A stretch of DNA of 20,573 nucleotides, taken from NCBI GenBank assembly GCA_964638815.1, contig CAZXBB010000309.1, forward strand, positions 1 through 20,573, written 5' to 3'. The stretch is from CAZXBB01 sp964638815 (GTDB lineage: Bacteria > Planctomycetota > Phycisphaerae > Phycisphaerales > SM1A02). Below the pieces are notes generated by a model. That model worked only from the letters and a program-made list of their open reading frames with translations. It ran no database searches and was not told where the DNA came from. Below are positions 7,247 to 14,384 of this stretch, one piece after another; position 1 is the first letter of the stretch; each line of letters opens with the position of its first letter. Made by a program: the position numbers and the translations under genes.

Positions 7247-7291
7247 CGTTCGGATCGTCGGCCGGACGGTTCGCTTCATGCATAGTGCGGG

Positions 7292-7687
7292 CTACGCTCG
7301 CCTGAACCGCGGCGGCACGATGAACAGCGTCGCGAGCACCAGCAGAGCGAACGCGACGTAGGCCACGGTGAAGGCGACCGGAGGCAGCTCGTAGTAGATC
7401 ACCGCGCGAAGCAGCCGGCCGACGAAGGAGATGTCGTCCTCGACGGCCTGGCCGGCCCGCGCGCGCAGCGCCCACTCCCAACGCGTCAGCGGGCAGATCG
7501 ATCCGGCGACGGCCTCCAGCGCGACGAATACGATGGCGCCGAGGTGCGCGAGACGAAACCACGCGTTCCGGATCCAGCGCCAGCGGCGCACCGCGCCGGC
7601 GACGATGCACGCCTGGCCGCCCACGACGAACGCCACGAAGAGGAGATGAACGGCGACGAGGAGGTCGGCGAGGAGCCCGTGGATCAT
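7292..7687 (-). CDS. DUF2784 family small membrane protein
   Basis: The product of about 131 residues begins MIHGLLADLLVAVHLLFVAF. It has about four hydrophobic segments: HGLLADLLVAVHLLFVAFVV, WFRLAHLGAIVFVALEAVAG, a short one in the YYELPPVAF region and VAYVAFALLVLATLFIV. ADLLVAVHLLFVAFVV and GSICPLTRWEWALRARAG followed by a YYELPP-type segment match the DUF2784 family of inner-membrane proteins, whose function is unknown. The start is taken at the ATG at 7687; a TTG at 7696 is in frame, and neither has a clear ribosome binding site. A C-rich octamer repeat lies just upstream (7731-7773). It is the last gene of a minus-strand run and converges with the hexahaem cytochrome. Confidence 0.8.
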   Translation of the reverse strand: MIHGLLADLLVAVHLLFVAFVVGGQACIVAGAVRRWRWIRNAWFRLAHLGAIVFVALEAVAGSICPLTRWEWALRARAGQAVEDDISFVGRLLRAVIYYELPPVAFTVAYVAFALLVLATLFIVPPRFRRA

Positions 7688-7730
7688 CGCGACCAATGTA
7701 CCGCCCGCGCATCGCCGGACCGGGCGACCG

Positions 7731-7773
7731 GGCCCCCGGCCCCCCGGCCCCCCGGCCCCCCGGCCCCCCGGCC
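7731..7773. repeat. Tandem octamer repeat (ggcccccc)n, potential G-quadruplex on the minus strand
   Basis: About five copies of an eight-base unit give C runs of five or six separated by gg on the plus strand. The minus strand therefore has five runs of five or six G spaced by GGCC-type linkers, a strong G4-forming pattern. It lies 44-86 bases upstream of the DUF2784 start, in its likely promoter or leader and beyond the end of the gene at 7826. Confidence 0.85.
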
Positions 7774-7825
7774 GTGGAATCCACGCATCGGCCCGAACGG
7801 GCGACGACGGAGGCCGCGGCCGCAG

Positions 7826-8551
7826 TCACGCCGACGCCACGGCGACGGCGGGCACCGGCCGCTCCGCAACGGGCGCCCGCACGCACAGCCCATACCCGGT
7901 CCAGATGAGGATGAGACCCAGGAACTCGCCCAGGTACAGCGCCTCCACCACGCCGCCCTTCGCCATCCCGCCCCCGATGCCGGGCAGGATGGCGCCGGCG
8001 GCGATGAACGCGTTGCCGAGGGCGCGGACACCGCTTCCCGGCGCCCGCTGCTGCGCGTACCGCAGCGAACTGAGGATCGCGCCGCCGATCAGGAAGACGG
8101 CCGCGTACAGGTTGATGAACGGCGTCAGCAGACGGACCCACTGCCAGCCGAGCACCGCGCCGGTCGGGCGATTCGCCTCGAGGGCCGCGAGGTCGGCGGG
8201 CGAAACGGCGACGAGCGTCGCCACGATGACGATGATGGGGAGCGTCAGCGCAGTCAGCCTCAACGCCGTCCGCCGCCGGAGGAGCAGGAACACGGTGCCC
8301 TGCGCCAGCGGGTACCCGCCGAAGAGCGCTCCGGCGATGTACCACGCCTTGGTGAGGAAGACCGTGTTCCCCGCGAGCGTGATCGCGCTCTCGAGCGCCG
8401 TGCCGAGACCATAGGCGAAGATGCCGGCCGCCCACCAGTGGAGGTGCGGCCCACTGCGTTTCGTGAGGGCACGTCGCAGCAGCACCACGAAGAAGATCGC
8501 CGACAGCACGGTGGTCGCCACGGGTACGTAATGGATGGGTTCATCGCTCAT
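7826..8551 (-). CDS. Seven-helix integral membrane protein of unknown function
   Basis: The product has 241 residues. Hydrophobic segments near 9-28, 37-59, 69-91, 98-115, 136-158, 172-190 and 203-225 suggest seven transmembrane helices. They are joined by short loops with Arg/Lys clusters after helices 1 and 3 (RRALTKR, RRR). Aromatic and polar residues lie within the membrane: WW at 39-40, and conserved-looking LTKAWYIAGALFGGYPLAQG. The layout resembles the 7TM sensor domains found at the N-terminus of some kinases, but no signalling domain is attached and I do not recognise the family. The start ATG at 8551 lies 21 bases after the pseudopilin stop (8573), so the two are probably cotranscribed. 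Confidence 0.8.
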   Translation of the reverse strand: MSDEPIHYVPVATTVLSAIFFVVLLRRALTKRSGPHLHWWAAGIFAYGLGTALESAITLAGNTVFLTKAWYIAGALFGGYPLAQGTVFLLLRRRTALRLTALTLPIIVIVATLVAVSPADLAALEANRPTGAVLGWQWVRLLTPFINLYAAVFLIGGAILSSLRYAQQRAPGSGVRALGNAFIAAGAILPGIGGGMAKGGVVEALYLGEFLGLILIWTGYGLCVRAPVAERPVPAVAVASA

Positions 8552-8572
8552 TCGGCCGTCGCTCCGTCTTGA

Positions 8573-9421
8573 TCAGTTACCCGCTTCGAGTCCGTACTCC
8601 GGCGTCGTCGCCCCGTTGGCCCAGTGACGCATGTCGCGCAACGCGACCTCCCCGAGCGTGTCGACGTGCGCGTCCACGAACGCCGCCACGGCCTCGCCGC
8701 CGTAACGCGGGGATACGAAACCGAACTTCTCGGGCATCTCCTCGGCCTCGAACGACTCGGACCAGCGGTCGCCATCCGTTGCGAGGAAGCGAGGCGACTG
8801 CGTGCGGTGGAAGCCCTCCACCGGCCCGATGCCGCGGACGAAGGGATCTTCGCCGCGGGCGGAGGTGAACACCATGAGCTGCGACGGGCGCCGCACCTCG
8901 CTCATCGTCTCCACGTAGAAGCGACCGACCGCGTCGATGAACCTCCGATCGAAGCCCATCTGGCCGGCGCCCTGGTGACCACCGACCCAGGTCGCGTTGA
9001 GCCCGAGCGAGGGGCTGAGGCTCACCGTGTAAACGTACTCGTCTTCGCCGCGCTGCTTCGCCTCCTCGAGGAGCTCGCCCTGGCTTCCGATGTAGAGCGC
9101 CTCGATCGTGGTCGCGAGGTAGGGGGCGATCCTCCACGGGTAGCGCGCGCCGGGCTGATCCCCGACCGGGCGGCCGCGGTGATCGCGGGCGCGGAGGCCG
9201 GGCTTGTGACCGGGCAGCACCATGTCGTCGTTGTCGGTCGCGTAGCCGACGTAGGCGATCATGAGCTGCCGGGCGGCCGTCATCTCGGCCGTCCTGCGCT
9301 GGGCCGCGCGCACGGACGCGAGGGCCGGCATCAGGACGCCGAGCAGCACGCCGATGACGCCGACCACCGTCAGGAGCTCCGTGAGCGAGAAGCCGCTCCG
9401 TCGTCTGCGGGACATGTTCAT
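8573..9421 (-). CDS. Type II/IV pseudopilin-like protein with N-terminal prepilin signal
   Basis: The product is about 282 residues. MNMSRRRRSGFSLTELLTVV has the prepilin signature: a basic leader, cleavage after Gly before FSLTE, Glu at +5 and a hydrophobic helix (about 12-32). The rest is a large globular domain containing PWRIAPYL and a C-terminal SPRYGGEAVAAFVDAHVDTL, the H-x-G-G-A-x-F-x-D-G-H-V type end seen in planctomycete DUF1559/H-X9-DG pseudopilins; here the sequence is YGGEAVAAFVDAHV. These proteins are abundant in planctomycetes and often stand apart from a complete secretion operon. The start at 9421 is preferred because its ATGA overlaps the stop of the upstream dockerin gene and ggggag lies seven or eight bases before it. 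ATGs at 9415 and 9436 are alternatives. No secretion ATPase or prepilin peptidase is nearby. Confidence 0.85.
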   Translation of the reverse strand: MNMSRRRRSGFSLTELLTVVGVIGVLLGVLMPALASVRAAQRRTAEMTAARQLMIAYVGYATDNDDMVLPGHKPGLRARDHRGRPVGDQPGARYPWRIAPYLATTIEALYIGSQGELLEEAKQRGEDEYVYTVSLSPSLGLNATWVGGHQGAGQMGFDRRFIDAVGRFYVETMSEVRRPSQLMVFTSARGEDPFVRGIGPVEGFHRTQSPRFLATDGDRWSESFEAEEMPEKFGFVSPRYGGEAVAAFVDAHVDTLGEVALRDMRHWANGATTPEYGLEAGN

Positions 9422-10467
9422 GGACAATCTCCCCATGCCTGGAGGATGCGAAGGATGTCACTGAAGCCGACCTCGCCGTTGCCGTCGACGTCCGCCGGGC
9501 AGTCGCCTTCGCACGGACCCCACGACGCCAGCACGGCCAGCACGTCGCCGAAATCCACCGAGCCGCCGCCGTCGATGTCGGCGGGACAAAGCAGCTCGAC
9601 CTTGAGCTCGAGGCGGGCCGGCATCGCCAGGCCGATCGTCACCAGCGGGTTCTCCTTCGTGTAGAACGCAGGGAACTCGGTGCCCATCTCTTCGACGAGC
9701 CAGAACGAGGTCACGCACAGGTCGATCATGCCCAGATCCAGCGCGGTGCGCAGGTAGCGAGCGGCGCCGGGGTGCGAGACGTCGATGTCGAAGACGACCT
9801 GGGAAGCGATCGGCACCTGGCTGCCCGGCGCGAGGCCGGTGATCGTCCCCACCGCCCAGGGCTGCGGATCGAACCGCTCCTGCACGCTCAACGAGACGTC
9901 GAAGGGCGCCCCGAACTCGTCCACGTCGGCGGCGAACGCGGTCCGGATGCCCTGGCCGATCGGATCGCCGAATGTGTAGGGCGTCGTCTCCTCGAAGGTC
10001 AGCGTGTCGAAGCCGAAGCGGAAGCCGAGCCCGAAGAGCTCGAGCGGCTGCCCGGGATCGGTGTCGGGTTCGTAGTCGGGATCCTCGGGGTCGAGGAAGG
10101 CGCGGTAGGAGTCCTGCGTGTCGTCGTAGACGAAGAGGAGATCCTGGCTGACCTCGATCGTGAGCCGCGCGGAGACCACGTCGTACGAGTCGGCGCCGAG
10201 AGCAGGCGGAATGTCGGCCGAGGTGTCGAAGCCGACGATCATCTGCGCGTCGCGATCGTCGAAACGCGGGTCGCCGGTGGACCCGAAGACGGAGCTCTCT
10301 CCGCGGGTGCCGGGGGACGGGTTGAACGGGTACATCCAGCGGTCGAGCGAGGGGCTCTCGTAGAAGACCTCGACGGGGTTTGCGTGCGCGGCGAAAGCGA
10401 TGGCGCCGGCGGCGACGGCCGCGACGCCGCACGACCGGCGACGCCGGTCGGACGGAGAGCATGACAT
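9418..10467 (-). CDS. Secreted dockerin-tagged protein of unknown function
   Basis: The product has 349 residues. The signal peptide (basic RRRRSC, hydrophobic AVAAGAIAFAAHA) probably ends at HA-NP (about 30). The central 260 residues are acidic and beta-rich (EVFYESPSLDRWMYPFN, DPRFDDRDAQMIVGFDT, DEFGAPFDVSLSVQ) with no recognisable catalytic motif. The final 57 residues carry two dockerin-like repeats, DIDGGGSVDFGDVL and DVDGNGEVGFSDIL, ending in WGPC and WGDC. aaggaat lies about eight bases before the ATG. The stop overlaps the pseudopilin start (ATGA), so the two proteins are made from one message and probably act together at the cell envelope. That joint role is inferred from gene order only. 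Confidence 0.85.
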   Translation of the reverse strand: MSCSPSDRRRRSCGVAAVAAGAIAFAAHANPVEVFYESPSLDRWMYPFNPSPGTRGESSVFGSTGDPRFDDRDAQMIVGFDTSADIPPALGADSYDVVSARLTIEVSQDLLFVYDDTQDSYRAFLDPEDPDYEPDTDPGQPLELFGLGFRFGFDTLTFEETTPYTFGDPIGQGIRTAFAADVDEFGAPFDVSLSVQERFDPQPWAVGTITGLAPGSQVPIASQVVFDIDVSHPGAARYLRTALDLGMIDLCVTSFWLVEEMGTEFPAFYTKENPLVTIGLAMPARLELKVELLCPADIDGGGSVDFGDVLAVLASWGPCEGDCPADVDGNGEVGFSDILRILQAWGDCP

Positions 10468-10593
10468 GACGGTGATTCCTTGACTGGTACCGGGGGTTCA
10501 GCTTCGACCGCAGCGCAGCGGTCACCGGACGACACGCGGGAGCGCGTGGCATCGATCTCGGCGCACACGAACGGCGCCGGCGATGCCGGGCGC

Positions 10594-11103
10594 TCAGGCG
10601 TCGTCGCGGGGCGGTCCCCGGGATCGCAGCGAAGGAATGTCGAAGGGAGACGGACGGACGAACCGCTCCGTCGTCACGAGACCCGCCAGCGAGAGCGTGG
10701 CGGGGGGTCGGATCGCGAGAACGTCCCGGAGGATGCGGGTGAGTCGCGGCGCGTGACGTGCGGCCTCGACGCCCGTCGCGGCGACGACGACGGCGGCCGG
10801 CGCCGTGAGCTGGTCGGAGCCGAGCGCCTCGTGGTGCACGAGGGCGGCCGAGATCAGCGCGATCCAGAACGTCTGCCGCGGCGTGCCGATCCGCAGCCAG
10901 GGGACGTCGAGCGTCTTCAGCAGGAAGATGGCCGTGACGGCGACGAGCGCGGCCAGACTCGCCAGCCGGTCCGCCGCAGCGGGGTTCGAGGCGATGGACG
11001 AGGCGACGGCGGCGATGATCGGCGCGTGGATGAGGAACAGCGCTCCCCATGCGCTTCGCGCCAGCAGGCCGGTCTGGATTCGTCGTCGATTCGTGGTGTC
11101 CAC
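10594..11103 (-). CDS. Small membrane protein of unknown function
   Basis: The product has 169 residues from a GTG start at 11103, with gagg seven bases upstream. Three or four hydrophobic stretches are visible (about 19-38, 47-65, 79-94 and 99-112), followed by a Pro/Arg-rich cytoplasmic-looking tail. HAPIIAAVAS and DVPWLRIGTPRQTFWIALI are the only distinctive segments and I do not recognise the family. It is 126 bases upstream of the dockerin gene on the same strand and 108 bases from the ABC permease stop. Codon usage looks like that of the neighbouring genes. It is probably real, although no motif confirms it. Confidence 0.6.
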   Translation of the reverse strand: MDTTNRRRIQTGLLARSAWGALFLIHAPIIAAVASSIASNPAAADRLASLAALVAVTAIFLLKTLDVPWLRIGTPRQTFWIALISAALVHHEALGSDQLTAPAAVVVAATGVEAARHAPRLTRILRDVLAIRPPATLSLAGLVTTERFVRPSPFDIPSLRSRGPPRDDA

Positions 11104-11211
11104 GCCCTTGCCTCAGGAGGACCAGTGTGAGTGTACCACGGTAGACCACGCCCGACGCCGTAGCACCCCGGCCGTCTTCCCGTTTCTGGCGCAGACCCGT
11201 CGGCTGACCCC

Positions 11212-12648
11212 TCAGGCCACTTCCCACCGCCGCGCCAGCAGCCGCGCGACGAGCAGGAACACCACCGTCAGCCCCGCCAGCACGAGCAATTGCGGCCAGA
11301 GGTGCACGACCGACGCCAGCAGGCCGTGCGCCGGATCGTCGTACCAGAACACCTTGAGGTAGCCGTCGAGCGCCCAGCCGTTGAACGTGAAGGGGCTCGT
11401 GATCGCGAAGAGGTCCTCGGCGACGAACTTCGGCATCATGCTGCCGCCGAGGGCGGACATGATGAGGATGATGATGGTCGACATGCCGCTGAGCTGCGCG
11501 CGGCTCTTGCACACCGTGGCGAGCACGATGCCGAACGCGGCGGCCGCCGCGGCGGTCACGAGGGTCATCGCCGCGAATCCCGCGAGGTGGTTCGGCGTGA
11601 AGAGATCGAGCCCGAAGACGAGCCATGCCCACAGGAACATGATGACGACCTGCGTCGCGCCGACGATCGCGAAGAACAGCCAGTTGCCGAGCAGCAGCGT
11701 CCGCATGCTGACGCGTGACGTCAGCACGCGCTCCAGCGTGCCGTTCTCCTCCTCCTCCAGCAGCGAGCCGCCCGCGCCGGCCATCGAGAACAGCAGGAAC
11801 ATCACGCCCACCCCGGCGGCGTAGTACGCGATCATCGAGGACCGCGAAGGCCCGCTGTCGGCGCCGTCGTCCTCGGTCCGCGCTTCGATCGTCTCGACCT
11901 TCACGAGGCCGGTGAAGCCTCCGCCGCCGGCGGTCGCGTCGGTATCCGCGCCGGCGACTGCGTCCGTGTCCGTGTCCGCGTCGCCCGCGTCGCCCGCGAA
12001 CTGGCGCTCGAGCGACTCGAACGACTGCTCGCCGCGGAGTGCCGGCAGGATCGCGTCAACCGCTTCGCGCTGCTTCGGCGTCAGCGCCTCGCCGAAGGTC
12101 TCGAGCTGCGCGAGGCCGTGCTGCATCAGGACGTCCGGGGCCGCCATCATCGCCGACGCCTGGAGGAGCCCGGTGACCGTGGGCGCCGCGATCGGGTTCG
12201 CGGGGTCGTGGATCACCTCGACGGCCGCGGCATCGTCGGCGAACGTCCCGAACGACGCGCCGAACCCCTCCGGGATGACGATCGCGACGGCGTGTCCGCC
12301 GGCGCGCACGTTCTTCCGGGCGGTCTCGCGTGTAAAGAGCGGTGGCTCCGTTCCGTCCTTCGGCGGCCCCGGCCGCACGACGACGCGGAGCGCGTCCTGG
12401 TCGTCGATCGCCTCGACGAAGCGGCGGCTCACGTCGGTGTCGTCCTGGTCGACGACGATGACGGTCATCGCGTCGTCACCGCCGCTCCCACCGCCGCTCC
12501 CACCGCCCCCCGCGCCGCCGCCCGATGCGCTGCCGAAGATCACCGCGAAGATCGAGAAGAACACGATCGGGAGGATGAACGTGAGGCCCAGCGCGACGTA
12601 GTCACGCTTGAGGTTCAGCCAACTGATGCCGATGAGCGTCCGGATCAC
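11212..12648 (-). CDS. ABC-2 type transporter permease
   Basis: The product is about 478 residues from a GTG at 12648 that overlaps the ATPase stop (GTGA), which indicates translational coupling. An N-terminal helix (VALGLTFILPIVFFSIFAVIFG) is followed by a low-complexity Gly/Ser linker and a large loop of about 250 residues. Five further helices form the C-terminal half (MIAYYAAGVGVMFLLFSMAG, WLFFAIVGATQVVIMFLWAW, MTLVTAAAAAAFGIVLATV, MSTIIILIMSALGGSMMP, LLVLAGLTVVFLLVARLLA). This is the 1+5 layout of NatB/YhbR-like ABC-2 permeases. LLEEEENGTLERVLTSRVS matches the conserved E-x-E-x-G-T-x-E-x-L motif before the cytoplasmic coupling helix. An Asp/Gly/Thr-rich stretch (AGDADTDTDAVAGADTDATA) is unusual. 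Substrate unknown; export of a drug, ion or lipid is possible. Confidence 0.9.
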   Translation of the reverse strand: MIRTLIGISWLNLKRDYVALGLTFILPIVFFSIFAVIFGSASGGGAGGGGSGGGSGGDDAMTVIVVDQDDTDVSRRFVEAIDDQDALRVVVRPGPPKDGTEPPLFTRETARKNVRAGGHAVAIVIPEGFGASFGTFADDAAAVEVIHDPANPIAAPTVTGLLQASAMMAAPDVLMQHGLAQLETFGEALTPKQREAVDAILPALRGEQSFESLERQFAGDAGDADTDTDAVAGADTDATAGGGGFTGLVKVETIEARTEDDGADSGPSRSSMIAYYAAGVGVMFLLFSMAGAGGSLLEEEENGTLERVLTSRVSMRTLLLGNWLFFAIVGATQVVIMFLWAWLVFGLDLFTPNHLAGFAAMTLVTAAAAAAFGIVLATVCKSRAQLSGMSTIIILIMSALGGSMMPKFVAEDLFAITSPFTFNGWALDGYLKVFWYDDPAHGLLASVVHLWPQLLVLAGLTVVFLLVARLLARRWEVA

Positions 12649-13577
12649 TCGCGCAGCTCCCGCCCCGTCAGGTGGATGAAGACGGCCTGAAGCGTCGGCG
12701 TGTCGATGTGGATGTCGACGACCTGGCAGTTCGCGTCCCCGATCGCCGCCAGCCGTTTCGGCAACTCGTGTGCGACGTCGTCCACGCCGCACGCGATGAC
12801 GCTGTCCGACTCGCGGTCGAAGCCGTTCGCGGTCAGCGCCGCCGGCGCGGCGCCCCGCAGCACGAACCGGACGCGGCGGCCCGGACCGATCGTCTGCGCG
12901 ACGAGCTCGTTGAACGTGCCCGCCGCGATCGCCTTCCCGTGGTCGATGATGACGATGCGGTCGCAGACCTGCTGCGCCTCGTCGAGCTGGTGCGTCGTGA
13001 GCAGGAGGGATGCGCCGTCCTTGCGGATCTCTTCCAGCATCTCCCAGATCCGCTGCCGGCTCTGCGGATCGACGCCGACCGTCGGCTCGTCGAGCAGCAC
13101 GACCTCGGGACCGTGCAGCACCCCGCACGCGATGTTGAGCCGGCGCTTCATGCCCCCGGAGAAACGCTTCACCGGCTCGCGCGAGCGATCGCCGAGTCCT
13201 GTCCAGCCGAGCGCCCATTTCACGCGCCCCGCCAGGTCGGCCCCGGCGAGGCCGTTGAACCGACCGAACGCTTCCAGGTTCTCCCGCGCCGTGAGCAGGG
13301 GATAGAGCGCGATCTCCTGCGGCACGATGCCGAGCCGCCGGCGGGCCGTCGTCGCGGCGACGCTCGCGCCGTCGAGGGCCGCGCCGAGCAGCGTGATCCG
13401 GCCCCGGTCGAGCCGCACCCGCCCCGCGATGGAGCGCACGAGTGTCGTCTTGCCCGCCCCGTTCGGACCAAGCAGCGCCAGCCACTCGCCGCGGGCGAGC
13501 GTCAGCGTGGCGCCGTCGAGCGCCTGCGTCTCGCCGAATCGCCGGCGCGCGTCGTTGACCTCGAGCACGTGCTCCAT
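12645..13577 (-). CDS. ABC transporter ATP-binding protein (NatA/CcmA-type exporter ATPase)
   Basis: The product has 310 residues. Walker A is GPNGAGKTT (about 38-46), the Q-loop is in IVPQEIALYP, and the ABC signature is FSGGMKRRL. Walker B is VVLLDEPTVGVDP, with its Glu present, and the switch His is in LLTTHQLDEAQ. The FSGGMKRRLNIACGVLHGP and DEPTVGVDPQSR versions are typical of ATPases that power ABC-2 exporters. A C-terminal regulatory region of about 90 residues (RRVRFVLRGAAPAAL...) ends in QAVFIHLTGRELRE, the usual C-terminal FLxLTGxxLRD-like end. It drives the permease encoded immediately downstream. The ATG at 13577 lacks a ribosome binding site, and TACAAT sits six bases before it, so a leaderless message is possible. 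Confidence 0.93.
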   Translation of the reverse strand: MEHVLEVNDARRRFGETQALDGATLTLARGEWLALLGPNGAGKTTLVRSIAGRVRLDRGRITLLGAALDGASVAATTARRRLGIVPQEIALYPLLTARENLEAFGRFNGLAGADLAGRVKWALGWTGLGDRSREPVKRFSGGMKRRLNIACGVLHGPEVVLLDEPTVGVDPQSRQRIWEMLEEIRKDGASLLLTTHQLDEAQQVCDRIVIIDHGKAIAAGTFNELVAQTIGPGRRVRFVLRGAAPAALTANGFDRESDSVIACGVDDVAHELPKRLAAIGDANCQVVDIHIDTPTLQAVFIHLTGRELRE

Positions 13578-13679
13578 GGCGGGATTGTACTGACCGGGCG
13601 ACGTGCCGCCCGGGCGAACCCGCGGCAGGACCGCCCCGGCATGGCGGACGACGTGCGGCAGCTTCCCGCCCGTCTGCGC

Positions 13680-14279
13680 TCAGATCGTCTCCACGACCGG
13701 GCGGATCGCCTCCCACACCCGCGCGCTCACTTCGTCGATCGTCCCCATCCCGTCGATCGTCGTCAGCAGATCGGCGTCGTAGTGATCGAGCACCGGCGCC
13801 GTTGCCGCCGCGTAGACCTCGAAGCGACGCCGGATGACGTTCTCGTCCACGTCGTCGTGACGTCCCTGCTTCCGGGCGCGGAGCCGCATGCGCCTGACCA
13901 TTGCGTCGAGATCGCTCGCGATGAGATGGATGATGATCAGCGGCTCGATCAGGTCGTCGAGCATGCGCGCCTGGTTCAGCGATCGCGGCATGCCGTCGAG
14001 GATCAGCAGGTCGCGGTCGGGGTCGTACCCGCCGCGGTCGATCAGTGCGGCGACGTGCTCGCGCCACAGCTTGATCGTCAGGTCGTCCGGCACGAGGTCG
14101 CCGCGCGCCGAGTACTCGAGGAACTTCCTCCCGAGGTCGGAGTCCTTGTCGAGCGACCGGAAGATGTCCCCCGTGGCCAGGTGGACGAAGCCCTCCTGCT
14201 TCCCCAGAAGCGCGCCCTGGGTGCCCTTGCCGACACCCGGGGCGCCGAAGAGGAGTCCGCACCTGTACCGCTGCCGCAT
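13680..14279 (-). CDS. adk: Adenylate kinase (short-LID nucleoside monophosphate kinase)
   Basis: Adenylate kinase converts ATP + AMP to 2 ADP in the cytoplasm. The 199-residue product has the P-loop GAPGVGKGTQ (about 12-21) and an AMP-binding segment HLATGDIFRSL. It also has DGMPRSLNQA, the D-G-[FY]-P-R-[ST]-x-x-Q-A signature with Met in place of Phe/Tyr. The LID region is a short RKQGRHDD-VDENVIRRRF without zinc-binding cysteines, so this is a short form. Ggag lies nine bases upstream of the ATG at 14279. The gene is divergent from recJ over 105 bases. The Met in the signature and the short LID leave room for a related NMP kinase with different substrate preference. Confidence 0.88.
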   Translation of the reverse strand: MRQRYRCGLLFGAPGVGKGTQGALLGKQEGFVHLATGDIFRSLDKDSDLGRKFLEYSARGDLVPDDLTIKLWREHVAALIDRGGYDPDRDLLILDGMPRSLNQARMLDDLIEPLIIIHLIASDLDAMVRRMRLRARKQGRHDDVDENVIRRRFEVYAAATAPVLDHYDADLLTTIDGMGTIDEVSARVWEAIRPVVETI

Positions 14280-14348
14280 TCCGTTTTTCTCCGTGGCCGG
14301 GGGTCCGGACGCCCGGCGAGATCTGCGCGGCGGCGATTGTAGTCAAAA

Positions 14349-14368
14349 CTGGCCGGCCCTTCGCGGCC
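14349..14368. promoter_or_regulatory. Inverted repeat in the divergent adk/recJ intergenic region
   Basis: tggccg and cggcca face each other across eight bases, 17 bases before the recJ start at 14385. It could be an operator or leader hairpin. No clear -35/-10 pair is visible around it, so the role is a guess. Confidence 0.25.
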
Positions 14369-14384
14369 AACGTACTCTGCCCCC

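Noticed and set aside
7731..7773. CRISPR-like array
   Set aside because: The unit is only eight bases with no spacers, so it is a simple tandem repeat.
9458..11632. Long minus-strand frame spanning the dockerin gene, the small membrane protein and the permease end
   Set aside because: It crosses three better-supported genes in another frame and reads as Arg/Pro/Ala-rich noise.
12672..14342. Plus-strand open frame opposite the ABC ATPase and adenylate kinase
   Set aside because: Both minus-strand genes have complete catalytic motifs; the plus-strand frame has none.
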